Origin: Solwaraspora sp. WMMA2056
GTDB lineage: Bacteria; Actinomycetota; Actinomycetes; Mycobacteriales; Micromonosporaceae
Length of the DNA: 64,000 bases
Assembly (NCBI RefSeq): GCF_030345095.1
Contig: NZ_CP128360.1
Span: 3,162,001-3,226,000 of the forward strand
Direction: 5' to 3'
The position numbers and the translations under genes were made by a program. The first letter of the stretch is position 1. Each line of letters starts with the position of its first letter. Below are positions 1-8,383 of the stretch, in pieces. The notes under the pieces were generated by a model. It saw only the letters and a list, made by a program, of their open reading frames with translations. It was not told the DNA's origin and searched no databases.

Positions 1-10
1 GCCCGCTCAA

Positions 11-75
11 ACTACTGGCTTGAGCCAGTTTGTGGTGCATAGCGAACAGCCGCCCACTACTGGCTTGAGCCAGTT
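11..75. promoter_or_regulatory. Tandem palindromic operator upstream of the GntR gene
   Basis: Two identical copies of ACTACTGGCTTGAGCCAGTT lie at 11-30 and 56-75. Each contains a perfect palindrome, ACTGGCT then TG then AGCCAGT, at 14-29 and 59-74. The copies are exactly 45 bp apart, and the second ends about 50 bp before the GntR start. Palindromes of this size are typical GntR-family operators, so autoregulation is the simplest reading. The binding itself is inferred. Confidence 0.6.
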
Positions 76-125
76 GGAGGTAGCGTGGAGCGTGTTGTTG
101 ACCCCCAGTGACAGGCAGGCCAGAA

Positions 126-908
126 ATGGACGAGCCGACCAGCACAGATAAGCGACCACCCAGCCGGCGGATAGCCGATGACCTGCGTCTGAGCATCCAA
201 GCGGGGGAGTTGCCACCCGGCGGCAAGCTGCCATCGGAGCGGGACCTTGCCGCCCGCTACGGCACGGCACGCAACACCGCCAGGGAAGCGATCAGCATCC
301 TGCAAGGGGAAGGCCTGGTCGTCGCGCAGCACGGGCGAGGCGTCTACGTCCGCCCCAACCGGCCCCTGATGCGCCTCGGGGCCAACCGCTACTCCCGCCA
401 GCTGCGCAACGAAACGGGACTGTCGCCGTTCCGCATCGAGGTCACGAAACAGGGCCGCGTACCCCGGACCGAATGCCGGTCGGTCATCCGCGACCAGCCT
501 CCACCGGACGTCGCCGAACGCCTCGGCCTCGACGGGAACACCGCGACCGTCGTCCGCCGGGAGAACTGGTACTTCGCCGATGACGAGCCGGTGCAGGTCG
601 GCGTGACGTACATCCCCGTCGACGTCGCCGAGGGGTCGCCGCTGGCGACCGAGCGGACCCTCGGCGAGGGCAGCATCTACGCCAGGTTCGAAGAACTCGG
701 CCACCGGATCACCCGCGTCCGCGAGGAGATCTCGGCGAGGATGCCGTACCACGACGAGTCGACCGGGTTGGGGATGCCGCCCGGCGTACCGGTCATCGAG
801 GTGCTGCACACCAGCTTCGACGAGCAGCACACTCCGTTCGAAGTCACCCGGTTCGTGATGCGCGGCGACCTCAACGGCCTGGACTACGACATACCCGTAG
901 AGGACTGA
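126..908 (+). CDS. GntR/HutC-family regulator with UTRA domain
   Basis: A 260-residue transcription factor. Residues about 12-76 form a GntR winged helix (IADDLRLSIQAGELPPG, then LPSERDLAARYG and GLVVAQHGRGVYV). Residues about 100-255 form a UTRA ligand-binding domain ending in PGVPVIEVLHTSFDE and EVTRFVMRGD. The ATG at 126 is chosen; an in-frame GTG at 108 would add six residues, and neither start has a strong ribosome site. Two palindromic operator copies lie directly upstream, suggesting autoregulation. The DMT exporter starts 12 bp downstream, and a second UTRA protein follows it, so this is probably a three-gene operon controlling export of a small molecule. The ligand is unknown. Confidence 0.88.
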   Translation: MDEPTSTDKRPPSRRIADDLRLSIQAGELPPGGKLPSERDLAARYGTARNTAREAISILQGEGLVVAQHGRGVYVRPNRPLMRLGANRYSRQLRNETGLSPFRIEVTKQGRVPRTECRSVIRDQPPPDVAERLGLDGNTATVVRRENWYFADDEPVQVGVTYIPVDVAEGSPLATERTLGEGSIYARFEELGHRITRVREEISARMPYHDESTGLGMPPGVPVIEVLHTSFDEQHTPFEVTRFVMRGDLNGLDYDIPVED

Positions 909-920
909 CAGGATCGCCTG

Positions 921-1847
921 ATGAGTCGAGGCAGTCTCGTCCGGCTGGTGATGCTCGCGTTGCTGTGGGGGTCAGGGTTCCTCTGGATCAAGCTGGCGCT
1001 ACGCGGCTTCACCCCGGTGCAGATCGTCCTTGTCCGCCTGGCCCTCGGTGCACTGGTGCTGATGCCCGTCGCCCTGCACCGGGGGCTGCGGTTCCCGGCC
1101 GACCGGTCGACGTGGGGGCATCTGTTCGTCGCGGCGTTGGTCGCCAACGCGATCCCGTACACCCTGTTCGGCATCGGTGAGCAGACCGTTGGCTCCGGTG
1201 TCGCCGGGGTACTCAACGCCACCACGCCCCTGTGGACGGCGCTGATCGCTTTCGTCGTCGGAGCCGACCGCACGGCGACGTGGTCGCGGGGAGCGGGACT
1301 GACCCTCGGCTTCGTCGGCGCGGTGGTCATCTTCACGCCGTGGAAGTCGGCGAGCGAGGTCGCCAGCTGGGGAGGGCTGGCGATCCTGGCGGCATCCGCC
1401 AGCTACGGAGTCTCCTACGTCTACATGGGCAAGTTCCTCACCAACCGGGGAATCCCGCCGATCATGCTCTCTGCCACACAGTTCGTCGCCGGAACGATCC
1501 TGATGATCCTGGCTCTGCCCCTCGGCGGCCTGACCGTGCCAGACCTGCGCTTCGACGCGGTGGTCAGCCTGCTGATCCTGGGTGTCCTCGGCACCGGGGC
1601 CGCCTACGTGCTCAACTACCGGCTCATCACCGACGACGGACCTACCGTGGCATCCACGGTCACCTACCTGCTGCCGGTCGTCGCGGTGATCCTCGGATTC
1701 CTGGTCGTCGACGAGCAGGTGACAGCCTCCATGGTCCTCGGGATGCTCCTGGTCCTGGCGGGCGTCGCGCTGGTACAGCGCCGACCTCAACGGAGCAGAG
1801 TCGCTGATCCCCTGCCACTCGGGAGGAACCGAAATGGTCGTCGTTGA
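921..1847 (+). CDS. DMT-superfamily (EamA) exporter
   Basis: A 308-residue inner-membrane protein with about ten hydrophobic segments in two EamA repeats. Recognisable features are the N-terminal LALLWGSGFLWIKLALRGFTP, typical of EamA family drug/metabolite exporters, and the second-repeat GVLGTGAAYVLNYRLI. The short Arg-rich tail after the last segment (residues about 290-308) is cytoplasmic. The length is normal for the family. It sits 12 bp after the GntR-UTRA gene and overlaps the next gene by 14 bp, so it is almost certainly co-transcribed with both regulators. The substrate cannot be told from sequence. Confidence 0.9.
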   Translation: MSRGSLVRLVMLALLWGSGFLWIKLALRGFTPVQIVLVRLALGALVLMPVALHRGLRFPADRSTWGHLFVAALVANAIPYTLFGIGEQTVGSGVAGVLNATTPLWTALIAFVVGADRTATWSRGAGLTLGFVGAVVIFTPWKSASEVASWGGLAILAASASYGVSYVYMGKFLTNRGIPPIMLSATQFVAGTILMILALPLGGLTVPDLRFDAVVSLLILGVLGTGAAYVLNYRLITDDGPTVASTVTYLLPVVAVILGFLVVDEQVTASMVLGMLLVLAGVALVQRRPQRSRVADPLPLGRNRNGRR

Positions 1848-2781
1848 CCCGGACTTCGTCCGACTGATGCGCAGACTCCGACAGGAACACGGGATGTCGT
1901 TCCGGGATCTGGCAAAGAAGGCGTACTTTTCACGCCCGTATCTGTGTGAGGTCGAGAACGGCAAGAAGCCGCCCAGCCTGCATCTCGCCAAAGCGCTGGA
2001 CGCCTGCCTCAACGCCGAAGGCCAGCTCATGCGACTCGTAAAAGCCACTCCCGATGGCCAGGAGCGCGAATTCCCATCCCGATCCGCAGTGTCCGGCGAC
2101 GGTCTGGACCGCGACGTCGAAGCGGGGAGAACGCGCTCGACGTGGTTCACGCAGATGAGCGGACCAGCGCTCGTCAGCGCATCCCAATGGTCGCAGGTCG
2201 CGACGATGCTCTACGACGTCTTCGTCCGCAGTCGGCCACCGCTCATGCGCCTCGGAGCAGATCGGTACGCCAACCCCTTCCTGCGGGAACAGAACCTGAC
2301 ACCGTTCGCTGCCGAGTCAACCATGCAGGGACGTACACCACGTGTCGAATGCCTCGCCGTATCCCGACAGCAGCCGCCGAGCGACGTAGCCGCCATGCTA
2401 TCCCTGGGCTTGGGCGACCCCGTCACCCTCCGAGAGAACAGATACCTTGCCGACGGCAAACCCGTCCAACTCGGCTACAGCTACCTGCCGACGAGCGTAG
2501 TCGGAACCTCGGCCCTTGCGACCGAACTGGACTTGGGGCCAGGCGGGACCTTCGCTGCCCTCGAAAGACTCGGATACCGGACCGCGCGGATCAGAGAACA
2601 GCTCAGCACCCGATTCCCGACCCGCGACGAGGCAGAGGCGCTGAAACTCCCGCCCGGTGTGCCCGTCATCGTCCTGCTGCACGTCTCCTTCGACTCCGGT
2701 GGCTTCTCGTTCGAAGCGACTCGCTACATCATCCGTTCCGACGCCATGGCGGTTCGGTACGTGGCGCGGGTCTCTGACTGA
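1834..2781 (+). CDS. Chimeric regulator: XRE helix-turn-helix fused to UTRA domain
   Basis: A 315-residue protein starting with ATG behind a good GGGAGGA ribosome site that lies inside the end of the exporter gene (14 bp overlap). Residues about 7-62 form an XRE/Cro-type helix-turn-helix (MRRLRQEHGMSFRDLAKKA, then SRPYLCEVENGKKPPS). After a linker of about 75 residues, residues 140-312 form a UTRA domain closely resembling that of the GntR protein two genes upstream: shared PLMRLGA-RY, PPGVPVI, and F.F.ATRY/F.VTRF endings. UTRA is normally attached to a GntR winged helix, so the DNA-binding part appears to have been swapped. It may sense the same ligand but bind a different site. Confidence 0.82.
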   Translation: MVVVDPDFVRLMRRLRQEHGMSFRDLAKKAYFSRPYLCEVENGKKPPSLHLAKALDACLNAEGQLMRLVKATPDGQEREFPSRSAVSGDGLDRDVEAGRTRSTWFTQMSGPALVSASQWSQVATMLYDVFVRSRPPLMRLGADRYANPFLREQNLTPFAAESTMQGRTPRVECLAVSRQQPPSDVAAMLSLGLGDPVTLRENRYLADGKPVQLGYSYLPTSVVGTSALATELDLGPGGTFAALERLGYRTARIREQLSTRFPTRDEAEALKLPPGVPVIVLLHVSFDSGGFSFEATRYIIRSDAMAVRYVARVSD

Positions 2782-2814
2782 TGCGGCAACTGTCTACGAC
2801 GCGTTGAAGATGCC

Positions 2815-2850
2815 CCCTTTAGCGGGTCAAAACTGACCTGACTTGAAGGG
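2815..2850. terminator. Possible terminator between convergent genes
   Basis: A nested imperfect hairpin: CCCTT (2815-2819) pairs with AAGGG (2846-2850), and inside it GGTCA (2825-2829) pairs with TGACC (2834-2838) around an AAAC loop. It lies between the convergent XRE-UTRA and hypothetical genes. There is no U tract. Confidence 0.35.
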
Positions 2851-2866
2851 CTAGTTCGTCGAGAGC

Positions 2867-3583
2867 CTATTCCCTGCTGTAGTGCTCCGTCAGGCTGCGC
2901 GACAAATATAGAACTTGCGTTCGAACTTGCTTCCGTGTCCATTCGACTTCGTCGGCACCCTGTGCGGTGGCGTTGTGTCGCATGTTTCCTGCGGCTCCGG
3001 CACAGCGAGAGCACCATTCGCGGTTAATTACTTCATCCGCAGGCAGTGGTCGTCCAAAAACGTAAGCCGCCAGTGGGCCGATGAATGGAGTCCGACCGAG
3101 ATCGCCCGTATCAATCCAATGCTTCACGGACTGGCAGCCGAATGGACTTCCCCAGTGCTTGAGTAGGCCACCTCCACCCGATGAATCGACCACGCTGCAA
3201 GTAGGCATTTGAAGGCAATAGAGCTCGGGCTCGCTGTGTATGTTCGGCGCAATAAAATGGCTTCCTGCATCGCTCTTGTGGCATCGCTCGCAGAAAAATG
3301 GTCGTCCATCGGCGTGGATGACGCTGTTGGCGAGCGCTATTGCTGCAGCTTGATCCTTCTCGCTAGGGGCGTCTGCGTCACCGTAAGTTTCCCCGGGCTC
3401 ACTAAGCCACGGGTGCTGCATGTATCGGCCGTAACCTTCGCTGCGGAGCCAGGCATCGTGGCTTGGCGACCAGCGAACTCGTCTGCCCGAACCCTTTGCA
3501 TGGTCGAGCACCACGGCATAGAAACCTGAGAACATCTCCCGTGCATCGCCTGACCGGCCGGAGCGGCCGAGGTTGTCTGTCAC
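2867..3583 (-). CDS. Cys-rich hypothetical protein of lower GC
   Basis: I do not recognise this 238-residue protein. It contains several Cys pairs (FFCERCH near residue 97, EWCSRCAG near residue 190) and further single Cys/His residues, suggesting one or two zinc-binding sites. There is no signal peptide or membrane segment. The GTG at 3583 is the most upstream start and lacks a clear ribosome site; an ATG 16 codons later is an alternative. Base composition is clearly below the neighbours: the sampled stretch 3181-3240 is about 52% GC against roughly 70% around it. With the broken tRNA end just upstream, this suggests horizontally acquired DNA. Confidence 0.6.
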   Translation of the reverse strand: MTDNLGRSGRSGDAREMFSGFYAVVLDHAKGSGRRVRWSPSHDAWLRSEGYGRYMQHPWLSEPGETYGDADAPSEKDQAAAIALANSVIHADGRPFFCERCHKSDAGSHFIAPNIHSEPELYCLQMPTCSVVDSSGGGGLLKHWGSPFGCQSVKHWIDTGDLGRTPFIGPLAAYVFGRPLPADEVINREWCSRCAGAAGNMRHNATAQGADEVEWTRKQVRTQVLYLSRSLTEHYSRE

Positions 3584-3709
3584 ATCACCGAGTATGCCGT
3601 CTCGCTCACTGTGGTACGGGACTGTCCGGAGAGGTCCTCAAGCCGATGGTGCGCATGATCGGGGCGGTGTCGGACCAGGGTGGACAGCCAGAGTGGCTTT
3701 TACAAGCGA

Positions 3710-3742
3710 GGGGTTGCAGGTTCGAAACCTGCCGTGCCCACC
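3710..3742 (+). pseudogene. 3' fragment of a tRNA gene (possible attachment-site scar)
   Basis: The sequence has a perfect T arm: stem GCAGG (3716-3720), loop TTCGAAA (3721-3727), stem CCTGC (3728-3732). It is followed by a 3' acceptor strand CGTGCCC, discriminator A and CC. No complementary GGGCACG acceptor strand, D arm or anticodon arm is found in the preceding 90 bp, so only the 3' end of a tRNA is present. Integrative elements commonly recreate just this part of a tRNA when they insert, so it may mark one end of an element. No integrase is visible in the window. Confidence 0.6.
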
Positions 3743-3843
3743 TATCCCGACCAGCGACGGGGCAGGTTCGAGGGCCCGCCCGTCCGGCCCCCGGTGGAGT
3801 CAGATCGACTCGCGGCCTCGACTCCCGCCTGAATGATTGCCGG

Positions 3844-4944
3844 ATGAGCTTGAGTGACACCGACCCCCTGTTGGTGGCCGTCCACCTGGTGGTGACTGTG
3901 TGTGGCCTCCTTCTGGTCGTACTCGGTGTCCACACCGCGATGACGCGTCGATCGCCCCTGTCTAGGTTTCGCTTCGTTCGACCGACGGTGAGCCAACGGT
4001 CCCAGCCGGTCCGCAACGGTTGGTGCCAAGCGTTGATCGGCGCGGGTCTGTTCATCCATCAGGTCCCGTTCCTTGTCCCGATGCCGCATTGGCTCGGAAC
4101 CGCCCTGTTTGCGGTGGCGCTGCTCGTCGTGTTCACCGCGTTGGGATGGTTCGCCCTGGTTCGGCGGCAGGGCTCAATAGCATCGCGGCAGTGGACGACA
4201 GACGCTTGCGCGACCGGAGTGGCTGGCCCAGGTGCGGGATCGGATCGACGGCCGGCTCGACGAGCTCGGGGTGCGGCGGATCGCCGCCCGCCAGCCCGAC
4301 GCAGTGCCGACGTTGTTGGTGGCCGACCCGCCGCCGGTTGGATGCTGATGGCGGACGCGGGGGAGACGCTGCGGGTAGTGACGCAGTCCGAGCGGAGCCT
4401 GGACCGGTGGCGGGATGTCCTGCCGCGCCACGCCGGAGTGCAGCTCGACCTGGCCGACGACGTCAACGACCTGCTCGCGCTGGGGTCGCCCGACCGGCGG
4501 CTCGCCACCCTCCCGGACGCGTACGCACGGATTATCGACGAGGTCGGCGCGCTGCGGCGTCTGCGCGACGCGGTGCCGATGGTGGCCGAGCTGCGTGCCG
4601 AGCCTGCGGAGTACGGACTGCCGGAGTTGCCGCAGCACGACGACCTGCACGACGTGCAAATCTTCGTTTGCGACGGCCGCCACCTCATCATGGACTGGGG
4701 TGACGCCTGCGCGTCGCATCCGTTCTTCACCCTGTCGGTCACTGTCGAAGGTGTGCTGGCGTCGGGGTTGGACGACGTTCAGGACTCCGTAGACCCCGGC
4801 CCCGTTCCCGGACGCGTATCTGGCGCCGTTGTGTCGACCGGTTCACTGGCGACCTGGTTGCCGCTACTCGGGTGGCGCTGCGGCTGGGCTGGGTCTGTCG
4901 CGCGGTCAACGGACATGTGCCCGGCGACGACAAGCAGACCCTGA
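3844..4944 (+). CDS. Small membrane protein reading through into a pseudogene
   Basis: The open frame has two unlike parts. Residues 1-115 look like a real small membrane protein: hydrophobic segments near residues 8-30 (LVAVHLVVTVCGLLLVVLGV), 63-80 and 84-105 (GTALFAVALLVVFTALGWFAL), with a basic loop between. After about residue 115 the frame becomes Arg-rich nonsense, then enters the C-terminal half of a decayed phosphotransferase. The membrane gene has probably lost its stop codon and fused by chance to the pseudogene. The family of the membrane part is unknown. The ATG at 3844 has no strong ribosome site. Confidence 0.35.
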   Translation: MSLSDTDPLLVAVHLVVTVCGLLLVVLGVHTAMTRRSPLSRFRFVRPTVSQRSQPVRNGWCQALIGAGLFIHQVPFLVPMPHWLGTALFAVALLVVFTALGWFALVRRQGSIASRQWTTDACATGVAGPGAGSDRRPARRARGAADRRPPARRSADVVGGRPAAGWMLMADAGETLRVVTQSERSLDRWRDVLPRHAGVQLDLADDVNDLLALGSPDRRLATLPDAYARIIDEVGALRRLRDAVPMVAELRAEPAEYGLPELPQHDDLHDVQIFVCDGRHLIMDWGDACASHPFFTLSVTVEGVLASGLDDVQDSVDPGPVPGRVSGAVVSTGSLATWLPLLGWRCGWAGSVARSTDMCPATTSRP

Positions 4945-4979
4945 CCCGGCTGTGGATGCTCCACGACGGCCGGCCATAG
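4186..4979 (+). pseudogene. Decayed aminoglycoside-phosphotransferase-like gene
   Basis: Pieces of one phosphotransferase (APH/choline-kinase-like fold) occur in different frames. The N-terminal piece (WLAQVRDRIDGRLDELGVR, then PDAVPTLLVADPPP) is in one frame up to about 4347. The middle piece is in another frame from about 4342 (GWMLMADAGETLR, LATLPDAYARIIDEVGALR, the catalytic-loop-like LPQHDDLHDVQIFV and the metal-binding-like MDWGDACASHPFF). Around 4800-4850 the frame shifts again, and ALRLGWVCRAVN continues to a stop at 4977-4979. The lobe normally between DELGVR and the ADP-binding part is missing. At least two frameshifts and one internal deletion make it non-functional. Confidence 0.72.
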
Positions 4980-5278
4980 TCCGGCCTTGTGGTCGCCGAT
5001 CACAGACGGTGACGGTTGTTCCAGGTCGCCGGTCTCGACGTCGATCTCGTTCCAGGACGGACCGCAGACCGTGGCCGGGACAGGACCTGCCGGCCCGGTT
5101 GTCGCCGCAGTCCAAGTGGCCGGTCGACGACAGTCGCGATGACCAGTCGGAGCACCGTGGAGTAGCGTGGCGCCCCTATGTCCTGATTGGCACCGGAGCT
5201 GGGGACGACGTGCGGCGAGCGGCGCCCGCGCTGGCGGGGCCGGCCGGGCGGGCCGTTGCGGTACGAAGGAGACACGTC
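4980..5278. other. 300-bp spacer before the injection-system locus
   Basis: I see no convincing gene here. The only clear signal is the ribosome site AAGGAG, 8 bp before the GTG at 5279. The promoter of the eCIS locus is expected in this spacer, but no confident -35/-10 pair or heptamer direct repeat of the kind bound by SARP proteins stands out. Confidence 0.4.
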
Positions 5279-8200
5279 GTGCAGGTGAGACTCTTTGACG
5301 ATGTCTCGATCCTCCGACGTGGTCAACCACTCAGTGCGCCGCCTGGCAAGGCCCTTGAGCTGTTCGGCTACCTGCTCATTCATCGGAACCGGACGCACAC
5401 CCGCGAATCCATCTCGGAACTGCTCTGGCCGGGGGCCGAGCCCGGCGTTGCCCGCAAGTACCTGCGCCAGGCACTGTGGCGGCTCAACACGAGCATGCAG
5501 GACCAGCCGAACGACCAGCGCCCGGCGAGCGAACTCGTCGTCATCGACCCCGGCTGGGTGCGGATCAACCCGGAGGCGTCCTGTTGGCTGGACGTGGACG
5601 CGTTCGAGGAGAGCTACGCGGCGGTCCGCGACGTGCCCGGCGGAGCGCTCTCCGACGACCAGGCCCATACGGTCGAGCACGCGCTGGAGCTCTACCGTGG
5701 AGACCTCCTCGCCACCTGGTACCACGACTGGTGCGGTGCCGAACGGGACCGGCTACGCGACACCTACCTGTCGATGCAGGAACAGCTCATGGGCTACTGC
5801 GAGGCCCGTGGTCTCTACGCCAAGGGCGTGGACCTCGGTCAGACCGTGCTGCGCCACGACGCGGCGCGTGAGCGGACCCACCGCCAGCTGATGCGGCTGC
5901 ACTACGCCGCCGGTGACCGGATCGCCGCGCTTCGTCAGTACGATCTGTGTACGTCGGTGGTGGACGAGGAGTTCGGGGTGCGCCCGTCGGTGGACACCAC
6001 GGTCCTCTACGAGCAGATCCGGGCGGACCGGGCGGCGGACATCCGACCGGGAAGCGGCCGATCGGTGCAGACTGTCGGCGTATCCACGATCGCGCCGGCC
6101 GCTTCCGGCGGCAATGATGTACCGGTCGGGGACAACCGGGACGAGGTGCGGGGATCCATGGACGGTGCGGGGTACGCCAACTCGACGGAGCACCTGCTGG
6201 CCGAACTCGCCCGGCTCGACCTGGTGCTGGGTAGGCAGGTCAGTCGGGTCCGGAAGGCCCGACCCCGGCCCGGCGGTGAGCTTTCCACCTTCTATGTCTC
6301 CGAGGCCGAGGCCGACGCGTTGCTGGACGGTGTACCCGACTGGGCGCCGCCGGGCGACGACGACCCGGGGACCGCGGCCGAGCTGGACAAGTTGTCCCAC
6401 GAGATCGGCGAGCGGGTGGCGCAGAGCCTGCGGGACGGCGTGGGTCTGCGGCTGGTCGCGCTGGCCGGAATGTTCGACCTCGCCCCGTTCGATGTCGAAG
6501 TGATCGTGGCCTGCCTCGCGCCCGAGATCGACCGGAGCTACGAACGGCTGTACGGCTACCTGCACGACGATCTGACCCGCCGGCTGCCGACGGTCGATCT
6601 CGTTCTCACGATGTTGTGCGCGGACCGTCAGTCGCGGATGGCCGCGCGAGCCCGGTTCGCGCCGTCGGCACCGTTGCTCCGGCATCGGCTCGTCACGTCG
6701 ACTGAGGACCCGACCGCACCGGTGCACTCACTGCTGGGTAACAACCTCCGGTTGGACCCACGGGTCGTCGGTTTCCTGCTGGAAGACGACGACGTCGCCC
6801 AGCAGCTTCAGCCGTACGCCCGGATCGTCGCACCGACCCGGACCCTCGACGACCTGCACTTCCCGGCGGAGTTCGGAGCGGCACTGGCCCGGTTGAGCGA
6901 GCACGCCGGCGACGACCTGGTGGTCTACTGCCATGGGGACTACGGCGTCGGCCGGCGCAGCGTCGCGGCGGCGTGTGCGCGCCACTGGTACGCGCCGTTG
7001 CTGGTGGTGTCCGCCAATCCGCTGGCCGACCGCCCGTTCGACGAGTTCGTCACCCTGGTCGGCCTGGCCGAGCGGGAGGCCCGGCTGCAGGGCGCGGTGA
7101 TGTGCTGGGCGGACGTCGACCCGTTGCTCGTCGAGCAGGCCCGGCCACGACTGTCGCTGCTGCTGTCCACCCTGGCGGCGTACCCTGCTCCGGCGTTCCT
7201 TACCGGTGACACCTCGTGGGAGCCGGCCGACCTGCCGGCGGGCCTTACCTTCGCCCGGCTGGAGTTTCCCGCGCCCGGCTACGCCGAGCGGCTGCGCATC
7301 TGGGACGGCGCGCTTGCCGGGGCGGACCGAGACACCCTGGACCAGGACACCTTGGACCTGGCCGCCGTCGCCGGCAAGTTCCGGCTCACCGGCGGCCAGA
7401 TCCGCGACGCCGCGGTGACCGCTCACAACCTGGCGTACACCCGTGCACCCGGCGCGCCCCGGATCACCCAGGCCGACCTGTACGCGGCATGCCGGCTGCA
7501 GTCCAACCGAAAGCTGGCCGACCTGGCCCAGCAGATCACGCCGCACTACGGCTGGCATGACATCGTGTTGCCCGCCGACCGGATGCAACAGCTACGGGAG
7601 ATCGCCAACCAGGTCCGCTACCGGGCTCTGATCTACGAGTCCTGGGGGTTCGAGCGCAAGCTGGCCAACGGTCGAGGGCTGGCCGTGCTGTTCGCCGGCC
7701 CGTCGGGCACCGGCAAGACGATGGCCGCCGACGTGCTCGCGCACGAGCTCGGCCTGGACCTCTACAAGATCGACCTGTCGACGGTGGTGAGCAAGTACAT
7801 CGGTGAGACCGAGAAGAACCTGTCCCAGATCTTCGCCGAGGCCGCCACCAGCAACGCGGTGCTCTTCTTCGACGAGGCCGATGCGATGTTCGGCAAACGC
7901 TCCCAGGTCCGCGACGCGCATGACCGGTACGCCAACCTAGAGGTCAGCTACCTGCTGCAGCGGATGGAGCAGCACGAGGGAGTGGTCATCCTGGCGACGA
8001 ACCTGCGGAAGAACCTCGACGACGCGTTCACCCGCCGGCTGCACGCCACCGTCGACTTCCCGGTCCCCGAGGTAGCGGACCGTCGCCGCATCTGGGCGCA
8101 GGTCTGGCCCGAGCAGGCGCCGCTCGACGTCGACCTCGACCTGGATCTGCTGGCCCGGCAGGTCGATCTGCCGGGCGGAAACATCCGCAACATCGCTCTC

Positions 8201-8362
8201 GCTAGCGCCTTCCTCGCCGCCGCCGACGGTGGCAAGGTGACCATGGCGCATCTGATCCACGCGACCAGACGTGAGTATCAAAAGATGGGCAAGATCCTGT
8301 CGGCGGGGGAATTCGGCGCCGACCTATTGAACGGGAAGGTCGCCGCTGATCGGCGCTTCTGA
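5279..8362 (+). CDS. BTAD regulatory domain fused to eCIS-type AAA+ ATPase
   Basis: A 1027-residue fusion; the start is GTG behind AAGGAG. Residues 1-90 form an OmpR-like winged helix as in SARP regulators (ALELFGYLLIHRNRTHTRESISELLWPG). Residues about 95-245 form a bacterial transcriptional activation domain (BTAD). A linker and helical region follow. Then comes a degenerate AAA-like segment with GDYGVGRRS (553-561, Lys replaced by Arg), and finally a canonical AAA+ domain with Walker A GPSGTGKT (807-814) and Walker B VLFFDEAD (861-868). AAA+ ATPases of this type are standard in eCIS loci (Afp15-like). The effector gene follows after 21 bp. The fusion suggests one protein could both control transcription and act in assembly, but activity of either half is inferred. 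Confidence 0.85.
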   Translation: MQVRLFDDVSILRRGQPLSAPPGKALELFGYLLIHRNRTHTRESISELLWPGAEPGVARKYLRQALWRLNTSMQDQPNDQRPASELVVIDPGWVRINPEASCWLDVDAFEESYAAVRDVPGGALSDDQAHTVEHALELYRGDLLATWYHDWCGAERDRLRDTYLSMQEQLMGYCEARGLYAKGVDLGQTVLRHDAARERTHRQLMRLHYAAGDRIAALRQYDLCTSVVDEEFGVRPSVDTTVLYEQIRADRAADIRPGSGRSVQTVGVSTIAPAASGGNDVPVGDNRDEVRGSMDGAGYANSTEHLLAELARLDLVLGRQVSRVRKARPRPGGELSTFYVSEAEADALLDGVPDWAPPGDDDPGTAAELDKLSHEIGERVAQSLRDGVGLRLVALAGMFDLAPFDVEVIVACLAPEIDRSYERLYGYLHDDLTRRLPTVDLVLTMLCADRQSRMAARARFAPSAPLLRHRLVTSTEDPTAPVHSLLGNNLRLDPRVVGFLLEDDDVAQQLQPYARIVAPTRTLDDLHFPAEFGAALARLSEHAGDDLVVYCHGDYGVGRRSVAAACARHWYAPLLVVSANPLADRPFDEFVTLVGLAEREARLQGAVMCWADVDPLLVEQARPRLSLLLSTLAAYPAPAFLTGDTSWEPADLPAGLTFARLEFPAPGYAERLRIWDGALAGADRDTLDQDTLDLAAVAGKFRLTGGQIRDAAVTAHNLAYTRAPGAPRITQADLYAACRLQSNRKLADLAQQITPHYGWHDIVLPADRMQQLREIANQVRYRALIYESWGFERKLANGRGLAVLFAGPSGTGKTMAADVLAHELGLDLYKIDLSTVVSKYIGETEKNLSQIFAEAATSNAVLFFDEADAMFGKRSQVRDAHDRYANLEVSYLLQRMEQHEGVVILATNLRKNLDDAFTRRLHATVDFPVPEVADRRRIWAQVWPEQAPLDVDLDLDLLARQVDLPGGNIRNIALASAFLAAADGGKVTMAHLIHATRREYQKMGKILSAGEFGADLLNGKVAADRRF

Positions 8363-8383
8363 CGAGACTGTGGAGGGTTCGAC

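Noticed and set aside
3640-3742. Complete tRNA gene
   Set aside because: Only the T arm and 3' acceptor strand fit; no matching 5' acceptor strand or anticodon arm is found upstream.
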